Shown: one piece after another, positions 38,099 through 46,659 of the stretch | Numbering within the stretch: position 1 is the stretch's first letter | Layout of the letters: every line of letters begins with the position of its first letter | Origin: Aquibium oceanicum | GTDB lineage: Bacteria > Pseudomonadota > Alphaproteobacteria > Rhizobiales > Rhizobiaceae | Assembly: GCF_001889605.1 (NCBI RefSeq) | Contig: NZ_CP018171.1 | Location: 5,094,484-5,158,483 of the forward strand | Reading direction: 5' to 3' | Length of the DNA stretch: 64,000 bases | Made by a program: the position numbers and the translations under genes | The notes under the pieces: model-generated | Databases searched by the model: none | What the model was told of the DNA's origin: nothing | The model's input: the letters and a program-made list of their open reading frames with translations, nothing else

Positions 38099-38842
38099 AT
38101 GGCTGACATCCGCAACTACAATGCGCGCGTCGCCGGCGTTGGCACACGTGCCGATACCGGAATCGACGAGGGCCTTCGCGCATACATGCTCAAGGTCTAC
38201 AACCTCATGGCGCTCGGCCTCGCCATCACCGGCCTGGCCGCTTGGGGTAGTTTCAACTTCGCCGTCGCCGATGGCCAGCTCACCCCGTTCGGGCAGCTGA
38301 TCTACGCCAGCGCCTTCCGCTGGGTCGTGATCCTCGCGCCGCTCGCGATGGTGTTCTTCCTGTCGTTCCGCATCAACAAGATGAGCGTTTCGGCGGCTCA
38401 GACCACCTTCTGGGTTTATTCGGGCCTCGTCGGCCTGTCCCTGTCGACGATCTTCCTCGTCTATACCGGCGAGAGCATCGTTCGGACCTTCTTCATCACC
38501 GCGACCGCGTTTGGCGGCCTGTCGCTCTACGGCTACACGACCAAGCGCGACCTGTCGGCGATGGGCTCCTTCCTGGTTATGGGCCTTTTCGGGCTGATCA
38601 TCGCGATGCTGGTCAACATTTTCCTGCAGTCGTCGGCGCTCCAGTTCGCCATTTCGGCGATAGGCGTGCTGATCTTCTCGGGCCTCACCGCCTACGACAC
38701 GCAGAACATCAAGGAGATGTACTACGAGGGCGACGATAGCGCCGTGGCCGGCCGCAAGGCCATCATGGGCGCGCTTCGCCTCTACCTCGACTTCATCAAC
38801 CTGTTCATGTTCCTGCTGCACTTCCTGGGCAACCGCGAGTAG
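38099..38842 (+). CDS. Bax inhibitor-1 (BI-1/YccA) family membrane protein
   Basis: A 247-residue protein with seven membrane helices and the family C-terminal block (AYDTQNIKEMYY, LYLDFINLFMFLLHFLGNRE). Related bacterial proteins are pH-sensitive calcium leak channels or FtsH modulators. The start has AGAGGAAATC upstream and an intrinsic terminator follows at once. Confidence 0.93.
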   Translation: MADIRNYNARVAGVGTRADTGIDEGLRAYMLKVYNLMALGLAITGLAAWGSFNFAVADGQLTPFGQLIYASAFRWVVILAPLAMVFFLSFRINKMSVSAAQTTFWVYSGLVGLSLSTIFLVYTGESIVRTFFITATAFGGLSLYGYTTKRDLSAMGSFLVMGLFGLIIAMLVNIFLQSSALQFAISAIGVLIFSGLTAYDTQNIKEMYYEGDDSAVAGRKAIMGALRLYLDFINLFMFLLHFLGNRE

Positions 38843-38867
38843 GCGGTCTGGACCAATCGATCCTGCG

Positions 38868-38896
38868 GGGCGGCCAATACGGCCGCCCTTTTCTTT
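38868..38896 (+). terminator. Intrinsic terminator after the BI-1 gene
   Basis: GGGCGGCC-AATAC-GGCCGCCC perfect stem followed by TTTTCTTT, 26 bases past the stop. Confidence 0.92.
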
Positions 38897-38947
38897 CGTA
38901 CGACGCTCAGCTTAAAGTCCGTGCAACATCAATCCCCTGCACCAAAA

Positions 38948-39517
38948 ATGAGCGTCGTAGCCCTTCGATCTGCCACGAGAGCCGATATTGCCGCGATCAC
39001 GGCGATCTATGCCGATGCGGTGCGCCACGGAACGGCGAGCTATGAGCTCGAGCCGCCCGGAGAGGCCGAGATGGCGGCGCGTTTCGATGCCCTGGCCGCG
39101 AAATCCTATCCGTACCTCGTGGCCGAAAGCCCTTCGGGGCTCTTGGGCTACGCCTATGCCGGCCCCTTCCGGCCGCGACCGGCCTACCGCTTCATGGTGG
39201 AGGATTCGATCTACATGGCAGCGGAAGCGCGCGGCAAGGGCATAGGCCGCCTGCTACTCGCCATGCTGATCGAGGAAACCGGCAAGCTCGGCTTCCGGCA
39301 GATGACGGCCGTGATTGGAGACGGTATCCACAACGTACCCTCCCTCCGCCTCCACGCACAACTCGGCTTCCGCCATATGGGTGTTTTGGAGGGATCGGGG
39401 TTCAAGCAGGGGCGATGGCTGGATACGGTATTCATGCAACTCTCGATGAACGGCGGAAATTCCACCGATCCGGATCCGGGTTCGCTGCCCGAGCGGAACT
39501 TTCGCGCCGGCATCTGA
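38948..39517 (+). CDS. GNAT acetyltransferase, phosphinothricin-acetyltransferase-like
   Basis: About 189 residues of the GNAT fold. The acetyl-CoA loop is ARGKGIGRLLL; the subfamily (EPPGEAEMAAR ... IAGDGI-type and GFRHMGVLEGSGFKQGRWLDT) matches bar/pat-like N-acetyltransferases that acetylate amino acids or methionine derivatives. ATG 38948 and GTG 38921 are both possible and neither has a clear ribosome-binding site. Natural substrate unknown. Confidence 0.85.
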   Translation: MSVVALRSATRADIAAITAIYADAVRHGTASYELEPPGEAEMAARFDALAAKSYPYLVAESPSGLLGYAYAGPFRPRPAYRFMVEDSIYMAAEARGKGIGRLLLAMLIEETGKLGFRQMTAVIGDGIHNVPSLRLHAQLGFRHMGVLEGSGFKQGRWLDTVFMQLSMNGGNSTDPDPGSLPERNFRAGI

Positions 39518-39536
39518 TCCGTGCCGGCGGGGCGTG

Positions 39537-39923
39537 TCAGGCGTGGACGAGCTTCAGGTGCCTGTCGAAGACGTTGAGCACCCGCGCGAGTTCGTGGCCG
39601 CGCTTCAGGATGAGCCCCGTCGCCGCCACCACCGAGTAGGCGCCCTGCTTGCGGGCGAGCTTGGGATCCTTGACGATCTGGAACAGCGGCACTTCGCTCG
39701 TGCGCCGGAACACCGAGAAGACGGCGCGATCCTGCAGATGGTCGATCGCGTAGTCCCGCCATTCGTTGGCGGCGACCATGCGCCCGTAGATTTTCAGGAT
39801 TTGATCGAGTTCGCGTCGGTCGAACCTGACCGGTAGTCGTTCACGATCCCGCCGCGCCTCGTGAAGCGGGATCAGCATTGCGGAGCCGTCCCCATCCTCC
39901 GCACCGTTGGAACGCTCAGCCAT
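39537..39923 (-). CDS. DUF2794 conserved hypothetical protein
   Basis: A 128-residue soluble protein of the alphaproteobacterial family DUF2794, with LPVRFDRRELDQILKIYGRM and EWRDYAIDHLQDRAVFSVFR. No catalytic residues are known. ATG 39923 follows AAGGTGAG; an in-frame ATG at 39965 is also possible. The 457-base region upstream is unusually long and contains a perfect CtrA box. Confidence 0.85.
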   Translation of the reverse strand: MAERSNGAEDGDGSAMLIPLHEARRDRERLPVRFDRRELDQILKIYGRMVAANEWRDYAIDHLQDRAVFSVFRRTSEVPLFQIVKDPKLARKQGAYSVVAATGLILKRGHELARVLNVFDRHLKLVHA

Positions 39924-40380
39924 GAGCTCACCTTCCGTGACAGTTTCACGACGGTTCAAGGTCATCTTTCCGGCCCGGTTTTGCAACCCCCGCGCCTGGA
40001 GGATATGCGAAACCGGGAAGGTGAAGGGACGCGCCGACCACAGGGAGCTCACACTTTGGCGACCCTTCTTACGCTCTTGAGTTGGCTGTTGCGCGAGGAG
40101 GCGACCGCTGTGGCAGTCGCTTCCGGTTCTTAACGCCAGGTTAACCGGTCGGTCACGAAGCAGGACAGGATGATCGAATTGGTGATGGCCCGCCACATTC
40201 CGGCCGCGAATTGTCCCGGTTGCGGCCCCAATGCGCGGCGAACATCCAATCGTTGCCTGAGACGGTTCGGTCCGGCGCTGGCCCCGTAACCCCAAGCCCC
40301 CCGCCCACGGTGTCTTCGCTGGGCCGAACCAACCTCGGCAACACCTCATTCTCGCGGAGACCCGCCCAGACGGCGGCTGG
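39924..40380. other. 457-base intergenic region with a CtrA box, no gene seen
   Basis: No supported coding region on either strand. A perfect CtrA box is at 40130-40144. A 39-codon frame at 40170-40289 has no known likeness and is not called. The minus strand reading into DUF2794 could be a long leader with a stem near 40120-40100. Confidence 0.5.
40130..40144. promoter_or_regulatory. CtrA binding site (perfect TTAA-N7-TTAA) upstream of DUF2794
   Basis: TTAA-CGCCAGG-TTAA, exact full site, 207 bases upstream of DUF2794 and in the middle of the long gene-free region. The nearest gene downstream on the minus strand is DUF2794. The target is open; a short RNA in the region could also be the product. 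Confidence 0.55.
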
Positions 40381-41139
40381 TCACATGATCGGGTGGTCGA
40401 GGATCGCAGCCCCGATGATCGGACCCGGAGAGCCGTCCACGCCCATCGCCTGGAGAAGCACGGCGCAGCCGCCCGCACCCTTCCGCTTCAGTTCGCTCGA
40501 CGGGATTTCCAGCCGCATCTCGCGGCCGTGCCACATGCCCGCGGCCTGGATCGCGGAAACGGCATTCCAGTAGGTGATGGATTTTCCGGCGTTCTCGCCC
40601 CTGGCGATCTCGACCTCGGTTGCGGGCTCGAAGAACACCAGTACGACGTTCGCCTTGCCCTTCCGATGGGTGCCGGCGCCCGTCTCAATGACGATGCTCT
40701 CGGGGCTCTGGCGAATGCTGACATCGATCACCAGCCCCTTGCCCTCGGCATCCATGTCGGCGATCGCGCTCTCGATCTTGCCGCGGCTGGCGCCGTTCAT
40801 GTGCTCGCGTCCGTTGACCACCACCTGCGGCGTGTAGACGGACCGCTGCCCGAGCGCGCGCGCATAGTCGCGCTGGCGGGCCGTGTTTTCGGGATCGGCG
40901 AGCGTGTCGCCCCAGCCGAGGTAGTCCCAGTAATCGACGTGATAGGCGAGCGCGACCACGTCGCCGCGCCGTGCGAGATCGGCAAGATACTCGTCGGCGG
41001 GAGGACATGAGCTGCAGCCCTGGCTCGTGAACAGTTCCACCACAGCACGCGGTTTGCCGTCCACGGTCTGAGCGGTCGCCGGCAGAGCCGGCGCTGCGAC
41101 CATCGCCAGCAGGAACCCGGTCATTCGGAAGATGTTCAT
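40381..41139 (-). CDS. DUF1223 thioredoxin-fold secreted protein
   Basis: A 252-residue protein with a signal peptide (residues 1-23) and the DUF1223 core: VVELFTSQGCSSCPPAD, with a CSSC pair at 42-45, resembling thioredoxin active sites. The domain is predicted to act in periplasmic redox reactions, but no substrate is known. It ends 457 bases past DUF2794 and is divergent from the ceramidase gene. Confidence 0.85.
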   Translation of the reverse strand: MNIFRMTGFLLAMVAAPALPATAQTVDGKPRAVVELFTSQGCSSCPPADEYLADLARRGDVVALAYHVDYWDYLGWGDTLADPENTARQRDYARALGQRSVYTPQVVVNGREHMNGASRGKIESAIADMDAEGKGLVIDVSIRQSPESIVIETGAGTHRKGKANVVLVFFEPATEVEIARGENAGKSITYWNAVSAIQAAGMWHGREMRLEIPSSELKRKGAGGCAVLLQAMGVDGSPGPIIGAAILDHPIM

Positions 41140-41281
41140 GTCCGATCCTGACTGAAATCCGGACTCCGATTGTCCGCTTTCTCGTATAGCTTCGACATTA
41201 AGCGCATGGCGAGGTCAACCCGAAGTCACGTTGCGGTGAGACGATTCTCCCGCATACTCCGCCCGAAAGGGAGAGCCGGGC

Positions 41282-41983
41282 GTGAATGATTCGCTTTTTG
41301 CCAGCATCGACAACTACTGCGAGCGCACCGGCCCCGAATTCTGGTCGGAACCGCTGAACGCGGTGACGAACCTCGCCTTTATCCTCGCGGGAATCTGGGG
41401 ATTGTGGGCGATCCGCAAGCGCGGCGGCGACGTCTTCGCCGTGGCGCTGGCGTGGTGGGTCATCGCCATCGGCATCGGCTCGACGCTCTTCCACACCTTC
41501 GCCAACGGGCTGACGATCTGGTTCGACGTGGTGCCGATCGCCACCTTCACGTTGGCGCTGACGCTGTTCAACATCCGCCGCTGGGTCGGTTTCGGCTGGG
41601 GCCTGTCCATCGTCGCACTGATAGGCTTCTTCGCCGTCGCCGGCGCGATCACAGCGATGTTGCCCGACTGGGTCCGGGTCGCCACCAACGGCACGTCCGG
41701 CTACCTGCCTGCGCTGCTGTCGCTGGCGTTCTGGGGGGTGGTCCTCGTCGTGCGCGGCCACCCCGCCGGGTGGTACGATATCGCGGCGGCGGCGATGTTG
41801 GTGGTCTCGGCAACATTTCGAACCATCGACCCGGACGTCTGCGCCGCTTTCCCGATCGGCACCCATTTCCTGTGGCACACGCTGAACGGCGCCATGCTCG
41901 CCGTGCTCCTGGCATCGGTCGCCTGGTACGGCACGCCGGGAGGACGGGCAGGCAACAGCGCACCGGCGCCAAACCGAGGCTGA
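41282..41983 (+). CDS. Alkaline-ceramidase-like membrane protein
   Basis: A 233-residue protein with seven membrane helices and the alkaline ceramidase zinc set: S67 and H71 in GSTLFHT, D82, H195 and H199 in HFLWH. NAVTN near 27 is another family hallmark. Alkaline ceramidases hydrolyse sphingolipid ceramides; the bacterial substrate is unclear but the metal residues are all present. Start GTG follows GGGAG. Divergent from DUF1223. Confidence 0.82.
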   Translation: MNDSLFASIDNYCERTGPEFWSEPLNAVTNLAFILAGIWGLWAIRKRGGDVFAVALAWWVIAIGIGSTLFHTFANGLTIWFDVVPIATFTLALTLFNIRRWVGFGWGLSIVALIGFFAVAGAITAMLPDWVRVATNGTSGYLPALLSLAFWGVVLVVRGHPAGWYDIAAAAMLVVSATFRTIDPDVCAAFPIGTHFLWHTLNGAMLAVLLASVAWYGTPGGRAGNSAPAPNRG

Positions 41984-41984
41984 C

Positions 41985-42015
41985 GAAAAAAGCCCGGCCT
42001 CGAAGGAGGCCGGGC
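41985..42015 (-). terminator. Intrinsic terminator after the DUF1127 gene
   Basis: On the minus strand GCCCGGCCTC-CTTC-GAGGCCGGGC is followed by TTTTTT, 78 bases past the DUF1127 stop. On the plus strand the stem has no T run after it. Confidence 0.92.
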
Positions 42016-42092
42016 AGTCGGCAGGCGGGCCGGGGGGAGCCGGCGGGAGTATCGGCCTGCGGGAAACCGTGTCGAGCCCGGGAGGGCGCGGG

Positions 42093-42383
42093 TCAGAGCA
42101 TCCGCCGCGCGAGCGCTTCGTCGGCGCGACGCCGCGCTTGCGCGATCCAACCCAGATGCTCCGTCGGATCAATGCCGAGCGGTGCGTTCCACGCGACGTG
42201 AAGATCGCCGCGCACCAGCCCGATGTCGGCAAGCTGCGCATCGCTCATCTCACCGAGCTGATAGATCTCGCGTCGGTTACGCCAGGAGCGGATGAATTTC
42301 GCCACCCCGTTCACGATCCGCAGCCCGAGCGCCGGGCGCACATGGGCGGGCCTCTCGATGGTGCTGTGATCCAGGGCGGTCAT
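42093..42383 (-). CDS. DUF1127 protein (96 residues)
   Basis: The central segment RSWRNRREIYQLGEMSDAQLADIGLVRGDL is the DUF1127 (YjiS-like) motif, with extensions at both ends. Small DUF1127 proteins in alphaproteobacteria bind RNA or affect phosphate and carbon metabolism. It is divergent from a LysR regulator, which is probably its controller. Confidence 0.88.
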   Translation of the reverse strand: MTALDHSTIERPAHVRPALGLRIVNGVAKFIRSWRNRREIYQLGEMSDAQLADIGLVRGDLHVAWNAPLGIDPTEHLGWIAQARRRADEALARRML

Positions 42384-42484
42384 GTCATTCTCCTTCGCTT
42401 TTTCCGAGGACGCGCAAACCCCTTCGGCGGAAACAGTATTCCGGCCGCTGGCTGCTGTGGTGCGTCCAGTCGTTGAACGATTTT

Positions 42485-42509
42485 CTTATTCCCGACCGCG
42501 ATTGATAAG
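42485..42509. promoter_or_regulatory. CTTAT-N15-ATAAG inverted repeat before LysR
   Basis: An imperfect dyad in the DUF1127/LysR divergent region, AT-rich compared with its surroundings. A second dyad, ATCA..TGAT, lies near 42537. LysR regulators often bind T-N11-A type dyads here. Weak but well placed. Confidence 0.35.
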
Positions 42510-42562
42510 TCGAACGAATGTTTCTAATCTTATGCATCAAAGTTCATGATAGGTGTGTCCGC

Positions 42563-43519
42563 ATGGCCGCTCAGCTCGACCTCGACCAGCTCCAGACTTT
42601 CCTTGCGATCGCAGAAACGGGCTCCTTCACGCGCGCCGCCGAGGAGGTGTTCCGCACCCAGTCGGCGGTATCGATGCAGATGCGCCGGCTGGAGGAGCGG
42701 ATCGGCCGCCCGCTGTTCGAGAAGGACGGCCGCACCAACCGCCTGACGGAAGACGGGGAGCGCCTGCTCGCCTATGCGCGGCGCATGATCCGGCTGAATC
42801 GCGAGACGCTGGCCGCCTTCGACGACAACCGCCTGGAAGGACAGGTTCGCATCGGCACGCCGGACGACTACGCCGACCGCTTCCTGCCGGAGATCATGGC
42901 GCGCTTCGCACGGTCCAACCCGCGGGTGGAAATGTCGGTCGTGTGCGAGCCGACGGTCAATCTCGTCGAGCAGATCCGCCGCGGCCAGCTGGACGTCGCT
43001 CTGGTGACCCATGACGACGAGAAGGGCGCCTCGGAAGTCGTTCGGCGAGAACCCTTGTTGTGGGTCGCGTCCGCGAACCACGCCGTGCACGAGGAGGATA
43101 TCCTGCCGCTCGCCGTCGGCCGCCCGACCTGCGTGTGGCGCCGCTCGGCCATCGACATGCTCGACCAGATGGAGCGCGACTACCGGGTGCTGTTCACCAG
43201 CTGGTCGGCAAGCGTCATCATCGCGGCGGTGATGTCGGGGCTGGCGGTCTCCGTCCTGCCGGAATGCGCGCTGCGGCCGGGCATGCGCGTGCTGACCGAG
43301 AGCGACGGTTTCGGCACCCTGCCCGACTGCCGCATCGGCATGATGCGCGGCCACACCTCGCAGCCGGCGATCGTGGAGGCGCTGGTGCGCCACATCACCG
43401 AGAGCCTCGACAACATCTCGCTTCCGGCGCCGGAGGACGGCGCCAGTTTCGATTTCGCCGCGATCGGATTTTCACTGCGCGGGCGCCGTCAGAAGCCGGG
43501 CACGATGGCGGGCTGGTAA
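42563..43519 (+). CDS. LysR-family transcriptional regulator
   Basis: A 318-residue regulator. The N-terminal winged helix-turn-helix (TFLAIAETGSFTRAAEEV, TQSAVSMQMRRLEERIG) and a C-terminal periplasmic-binding-protein-like ligand domain are both complete. ATG 42563 with AGGTG is preferred to an earlier start. It is divergent from the DUF1127 gene, and this LysR-DUF1127 pairing is common in rhizobia. Ligand unknown. Confidence 0.92.
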   Translation: MAAQLDLDQLQTFLAIAETGSFTRAAEEVFRTQSAVSMQMRRLEERIGRPLFEKDGRTNRLTEDGERLLAYARRMIRLNRETLAAFDDNRLEGQVRIGTPDDYADRFLPEIMARFARSNPRVEMSVVCEPTVNLVEQIRRGQLDVALVTHDDEKGASEVVRREPLLWVASANHAVHEEDILPLAVGRPTCVWRRSAIDMLDQMERDYRVLFTSWSASVIIAAVMSGLAVSVLPECALRPGMRVLTESDGFGTLPDCRIGMMRGHTSQPAIVEALVRHITESLDNISLPAPEDGASFDFAAIGFSLRGRRQKPGTMAGW

Positions 43520-43531
43520 CAGGGAGGCCAG

Positions 43532-43723
43532 TCAGACCTCGCCGCGCAACAAGAGTTCCTTCAGCGGAATCTCTATACGACAGTGCAGGCCGGTCGGCTC
43601 GAAGGCCAGGCTCGCGCGGCCCTTGAGCTGATAGGCGAGCGTGCGCTCCACGATCTCGTTCCCAACCCCCGCCGCCTCGCTCCTTAGATGCTCGTCAGGC
43701 GCCTCCGTTTCGGGTAGATTTCG
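43532..43723 (-). pseudogene. Remnant: C-terminal end of an HWE-type histidine kinase
   Basis: On the minus strand an open stretch of 64 codons ends with a stop at 43532 and is closed upstream by a stop at 43724. Its last 45 codons read EIVERTLAYQLKGRASLAFE ... CRIEIPL, the C-terminal G-box and end of HWE/HisKA_2-type kinases. No start, no upstream kinase domains, and an adenylate cyclase begins at 43753 on the other strand. It is probably a relic of a kinase deleted when the cyclase region was rearranged. Confidence 0.6.
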
Positions 43724-43752
43724 TCATCGACACCGCGGAGCCTGAGATCGCC

Positions 43753-45357
43753 TTGTCCTCTCTTTCCGAGCATACGCGCCCGGGCGACCGCCTGTGGCTC
43801 AGGATCGCCGAACGGCCATGGCTCTTCGCCGCGCTGATCGTGCTGGCGCTCGCGCTCCTGCCGGTGGCGGTCTGGCTTGATCTGAAGAACCTTTCCGACA
43901 ACGCGCTGTCCACCCAGGCGCGCACCCTCAACGGGATGTTCAACGACATCCGCGGCTACTACAGCGCCAACGTCGTCGGCCGCGTCCAGGGTTTCGAGGG
44001 TGATTCCGTCGCCGCCCATAACTACGAGGACGTGCCCGGCGCCATTCCCATCCCCGCGACACTGTCGCTCGAACTGGGCAACGTGATCGCCGGCCGCGGC
44101 GTCGAGGACATCTCCTACAGGTTCGTCTCGGACTTTCCTTTTGCCAACCGAGCGCCGCACAATCTCGACGGCTTCGAAACCAAGGCACTCGCCGATTTCC
44201 GCGGAACGCGCGACCCCGAGCAGGTTGCGACCGAGATCACCGGGTCGCTGTTCGAGCGCCAGATCCGCATGGCCGTGCCGGTGATGCTCGGGCAGGCCTG
44301 CGTGTCGTGCCACAACGTCCATCCCGAGAGCCCCAAGCGCGACTGGCAGGTCGGAGACGTGCGCGGCATCCAGGCTATCACCGTGCACCAGCCGATCGCG
44401 AGGAACCTGTTCTCCTTCAAGTACCTGTTCATGTACTTCGCTGGCGCCGGCGCCTTCGGCATCGCCTTCGCCGGCCTCCAGTGGCGTCAGGCCAACGCCT
44501 TCCGCCACATGAACCGCGAACTGGAGGACGCCAACGGCTTCCTCGCCGCGGTGTCCATGAAGATCTCGAAGTACCTGTCGCCGCAGATCTACAAGTCGAT
44601 CTTCTCGGGCGAGAAGGACGTGGTCATCTCCACCGAGCGCAAGAAGCTCACCATCTTCTTCTCCGACATCAAGGATTTCACCGAGACGGCCGAGCACCTG
44701 CAGCCGGAGGAACTGACAAGCCTGCTCAACGAGTATTTCACCGAGATGTCGACCATCGCGCACGAGCACGGCGCCACCGTCGACAAGTTCATCGGCGACG
44801 CCATCCTCGCCTTCTTCGGCGATCCTGAGACCAGGGGCGCGCGCGAGGACGCCAATGCCTGCCTCGACATGGCGATCGCCATGCAGCGGCGCATGGTGGA
44901 GCTGAAGTCCGAATGGCGCCGACGCGGCATCGAAAAACCCTTCGAGGTGCGCATGGGCATCAACACGGGCTACTGCAACGTCGGCAATTTCGGCTCTGCC
45001 GACCGCATGGACTATACGATCATCGGTGCTGAGGCGAACCTCGCCGCCCGTCTCCAGCACGTGGCCGAGCCCGGCGGCATCGTCATCTCATACGAAACCT
45101 GGGCGCATGTGCAGGACCGCGTGCGCGTCCACCGGCTGGATCCGATCACGTTGAAGGGCATCTCGGGCGAGATCGTGCCCTACGCCGTGGAAGGCATCCA
45201 CGATGCCCCGAGCCAGTCGGCCGAGACCATCAACGAGACCGGCAACGGCCTTTCCCTGTTCCTCGACATCACCAAGCTCGACGGCGAGGCCCGCCGCCGC
45301 GCCGAAACCGTGCTGGAGAAGGCGCTGGGGGCGGTGAGGAGGAAAGGCGAGGCCTGA
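43753..45357 (+). CDS. Adenylate cyclase with extracytoplasmic heme-binding domain (DUF3365)
   Basis: A 534-residue class III cyclase. Membrane helices at about 24-41 and 226-243 enclose a periplasmic DUF3365 (Tll0287-like) domain with a c-type heme motif, CVSCH at 183-187. A short linker leads to the cyclase domain: metal aspartates D305 (FSDIKDF) and D349 (FIGDAILAFFG), substrate lysine K298 with D420 selecting ATP, and transition-state N430 and R434. Predicted to make cAMP in response to periplasmic redox or gas signals. TTG start has a weak ribosome-binding site. It needs cytochrome c maturation, encoded later in the window. Confidence 0.88.
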   Translation: MSSLSEHTRPGDRLWLRIAERPWLFAALIVLALALLPVAVWLDLKNLSDNALSTQARTLNGMFNDIRGYYSANVVGRVQGFEGDSVAAHNYEDVPGAIPIPATLSLELGNVIAGRGVEDISYRFVSDFPFANRAPHNLDGFETKALADFRGTRDPEQVATEITGSLFERQIRMAVPVMLGQACVSCHNVHPESPKRDWQVGDVRGIQAITVHQPIARNLFSFKYLFMYFAGAGAFGIAFAGLQWRQANAFRHMNRELEDANGFLAAVSMKISKYLSPQIYKSIFSGEKDVVISTERKKLTIFFSDIKDFTETAEHLQPEELTSLLNEYFTEMSTIAHEHGATVDKFIGDAILAFFGDPETRGAREDANACLDMAIAMQRRMVELKSEWRRRGIEKPFEVRMGINTGYCNVGNFGSADRMDYTIIGAEANLAARLQHVAEPGGIVISYETWAHVQDRVRVHRLDPITLKGISGEIVPYAVEGIHDAPSQSAETINETGNGLSLFLDITKLDGEARRRAETVLEKALGAVRRKGEA

Positions 45358-45385
45358 CTGCAAGCCTCGGTCGGTTTTCGGCCCG

Positions 45386-46321
45386 TCAACGGGAGAAGAC
45401 AAACCGTTCCAGCTTGCCGAGCGTCTGAAGCCCCAGTTCCACGGCCCCGAAGCCTTTCGCCGTATGGTATTCGGCCGCCGTGCTGAAGACCATGCCGAGC
45501 GTCACCTTCGTCGTGCCGCCCAAATCCTCGAACACGGCCCATGCATCGGCATGTTTGGGCCCGTTTTCGCCCCACAGGAGCTCGTAAGACATCCTGTCCT
45601 CCACCCGCACCTCGCCGTAGCGATGGTGGTTGGGAAAGACCGTTCCGTCGGGACCGATCATGTCGAAGACCCATTCGCCGCCCTGCCGCAGGTCGATCCT
45701 CTTCGTCTTGCAGGAAAACCCGTCCGGCCCCCACCATTGCGGCAGGGTCTCCTCGTTCATCCAGGCCTTCCACACCAGGTGACGCGGCGCCGCGATCACG
45801 CGCTGCAGTATCATCGTCCGTCCGGCAACGGCCGAGAGATTGTCCAGCCCCGCTCCGAAACCCTGCCGATAGCCCTCCTCCATATCCTCGGCCAGCGACG
45901 AGAGCTGCACGGTCACCTGGATGCGGCTGTGCTCGCCATTCCCTTCGATCGCCGCTGTCACCAGCGCGGCCGACAACGTTTCGCCTTCGCGGGAAATCAC
46001 CTCCGAGTTCACGCTGCGCGACGGTGCGCGCAGGTCGAGCCAACCGATATCGCAACGGATGTCGGGCTCGCCCGCGACCTTGCAGAGCGAGACCTCGCGG
46101 CCGCCGACGCGCGTGCCGGCCTCCAGATACTCGACGGTCACGGACGGTGTCGGCGCGGACCAGACCGTGCGGGCGGCGGGCGCCGTCCAGGCTTCCCAGA
46201 GCGTCGCCGGCGGCGCGGCGACGTCGCGCTCGAAGGTCAGGGTCGCGAAACGGACATTCGTTGCGACGGCCCGGGCTTGTGAGACATCCGGGGCGGCGCC
46301 CGGTTCGATATCCAGTGTCAT
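45386..46321 (-). CDS. Two-domain SRPBCC (AHSA1-like) protein
   Basis: A 311-residue protein made of two SRPBCC/AHSA1 domains in tandem: residues 20-150 (FERDVAAPPATLWEAWTAP) and 165-305 (RVIAAPRHLVWKAWMNEETL, PQWWGPDGFS). AHSA1-type domains in bacteria are often encoded next to ArsR regulators, as here. The start overlaps the ArsR stop by four bases. Ligand unknown; the tandem fusion is less common than single-domain forms. Confidence 0.85.
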   Translation of the reverse strand: MTLDIEPGAAPDVSQARAVATNVRFATLTFERDVAAPPATLWEAWTAPAARTVWSAPTPSVTVEYLEAGTRVGGREVSLCKVAGEPDIRCDIGWLDLRAPSRSVNSEVISREGETLSAALVTAAIEGNGEHSRIQVTVQLSSLAEDMEEGYRQGFGAGLDNLSAVAGRTMILQRVIAAPRHLVWKAWMNEETLPQWWGPDGFSCKTKRIDLRQGGEWVFDMIGPDGTVFPNHHRYGEVRVEDRMSYELLWGENGPKHADAWAVFEDLGGTTKVTLGMVFSTAAEYHTAKGFGAVELGLQTLGKLERFVFSR

Positions 46322-46659
46322 TCGTCGGCATCCTTCATCAAGGTCATCACATAGGCATCCAGCCTGTCGAGCCGGGCTTCCCAGATGGCCCGCTGTTCAT
46401 CGAGCCATGTCCGGATTGGGACCAGGGCTTCGGGTACGACGGCGCAGGTGCGGACACGCCCGTCTTTCGACGTCGCGATCAGCCCCGCCTCCTCCAGCAC
46501 GGAGAGGTGCCGCATCACGGTCGGCAGGCGCAGTCCCGTGGGGTTCGCCAACTCCGTGACCGGCGCGGGTCCCTCCGCGAGCCGGGTGAGAATCGACCGC
46601 CGCGTCGGGTCCGCCAAGGCGTGAAAGAGAAGCGAGAGGTCTGGATCATGCTTAGCCAC
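46318..46659 (-). CDS. ArsR-family repressor
   Basis: A 113-residue winged helix-turn-helix protein (ALADPTRRSILTRLAEGPAP, LPTVMRHLSVLEEAGLI). No metal-binding cysteine pair of the classic ArsR type is seen, so it is probably of the ArsR subgroup paired with SRPBCC proteins. Overlaps the downstream gene by ATGA. Confidence 0.9.
   Translation of the reverse strand: MAKHDPDLSLLFHALADPTRRSILTRLAEGPAPVTELANPTGLRLPTVMRHLSVLEEAGLIATSKDGRVRTCAVVPEALVPIRTWLDEQRAIWEARLDRLDAYVMTLMKDADE

Noticed and set aside
40170..40289. A 39-codon frame in the gene-free region before DUF1223
   Set aside because: No ribosome-binding site, no recognised similarity, and composition near random for the region.
41985..42015. 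A terminator for the ceramidase gene on the plus strand
   Set aside because: The T run is on the minus strand only.
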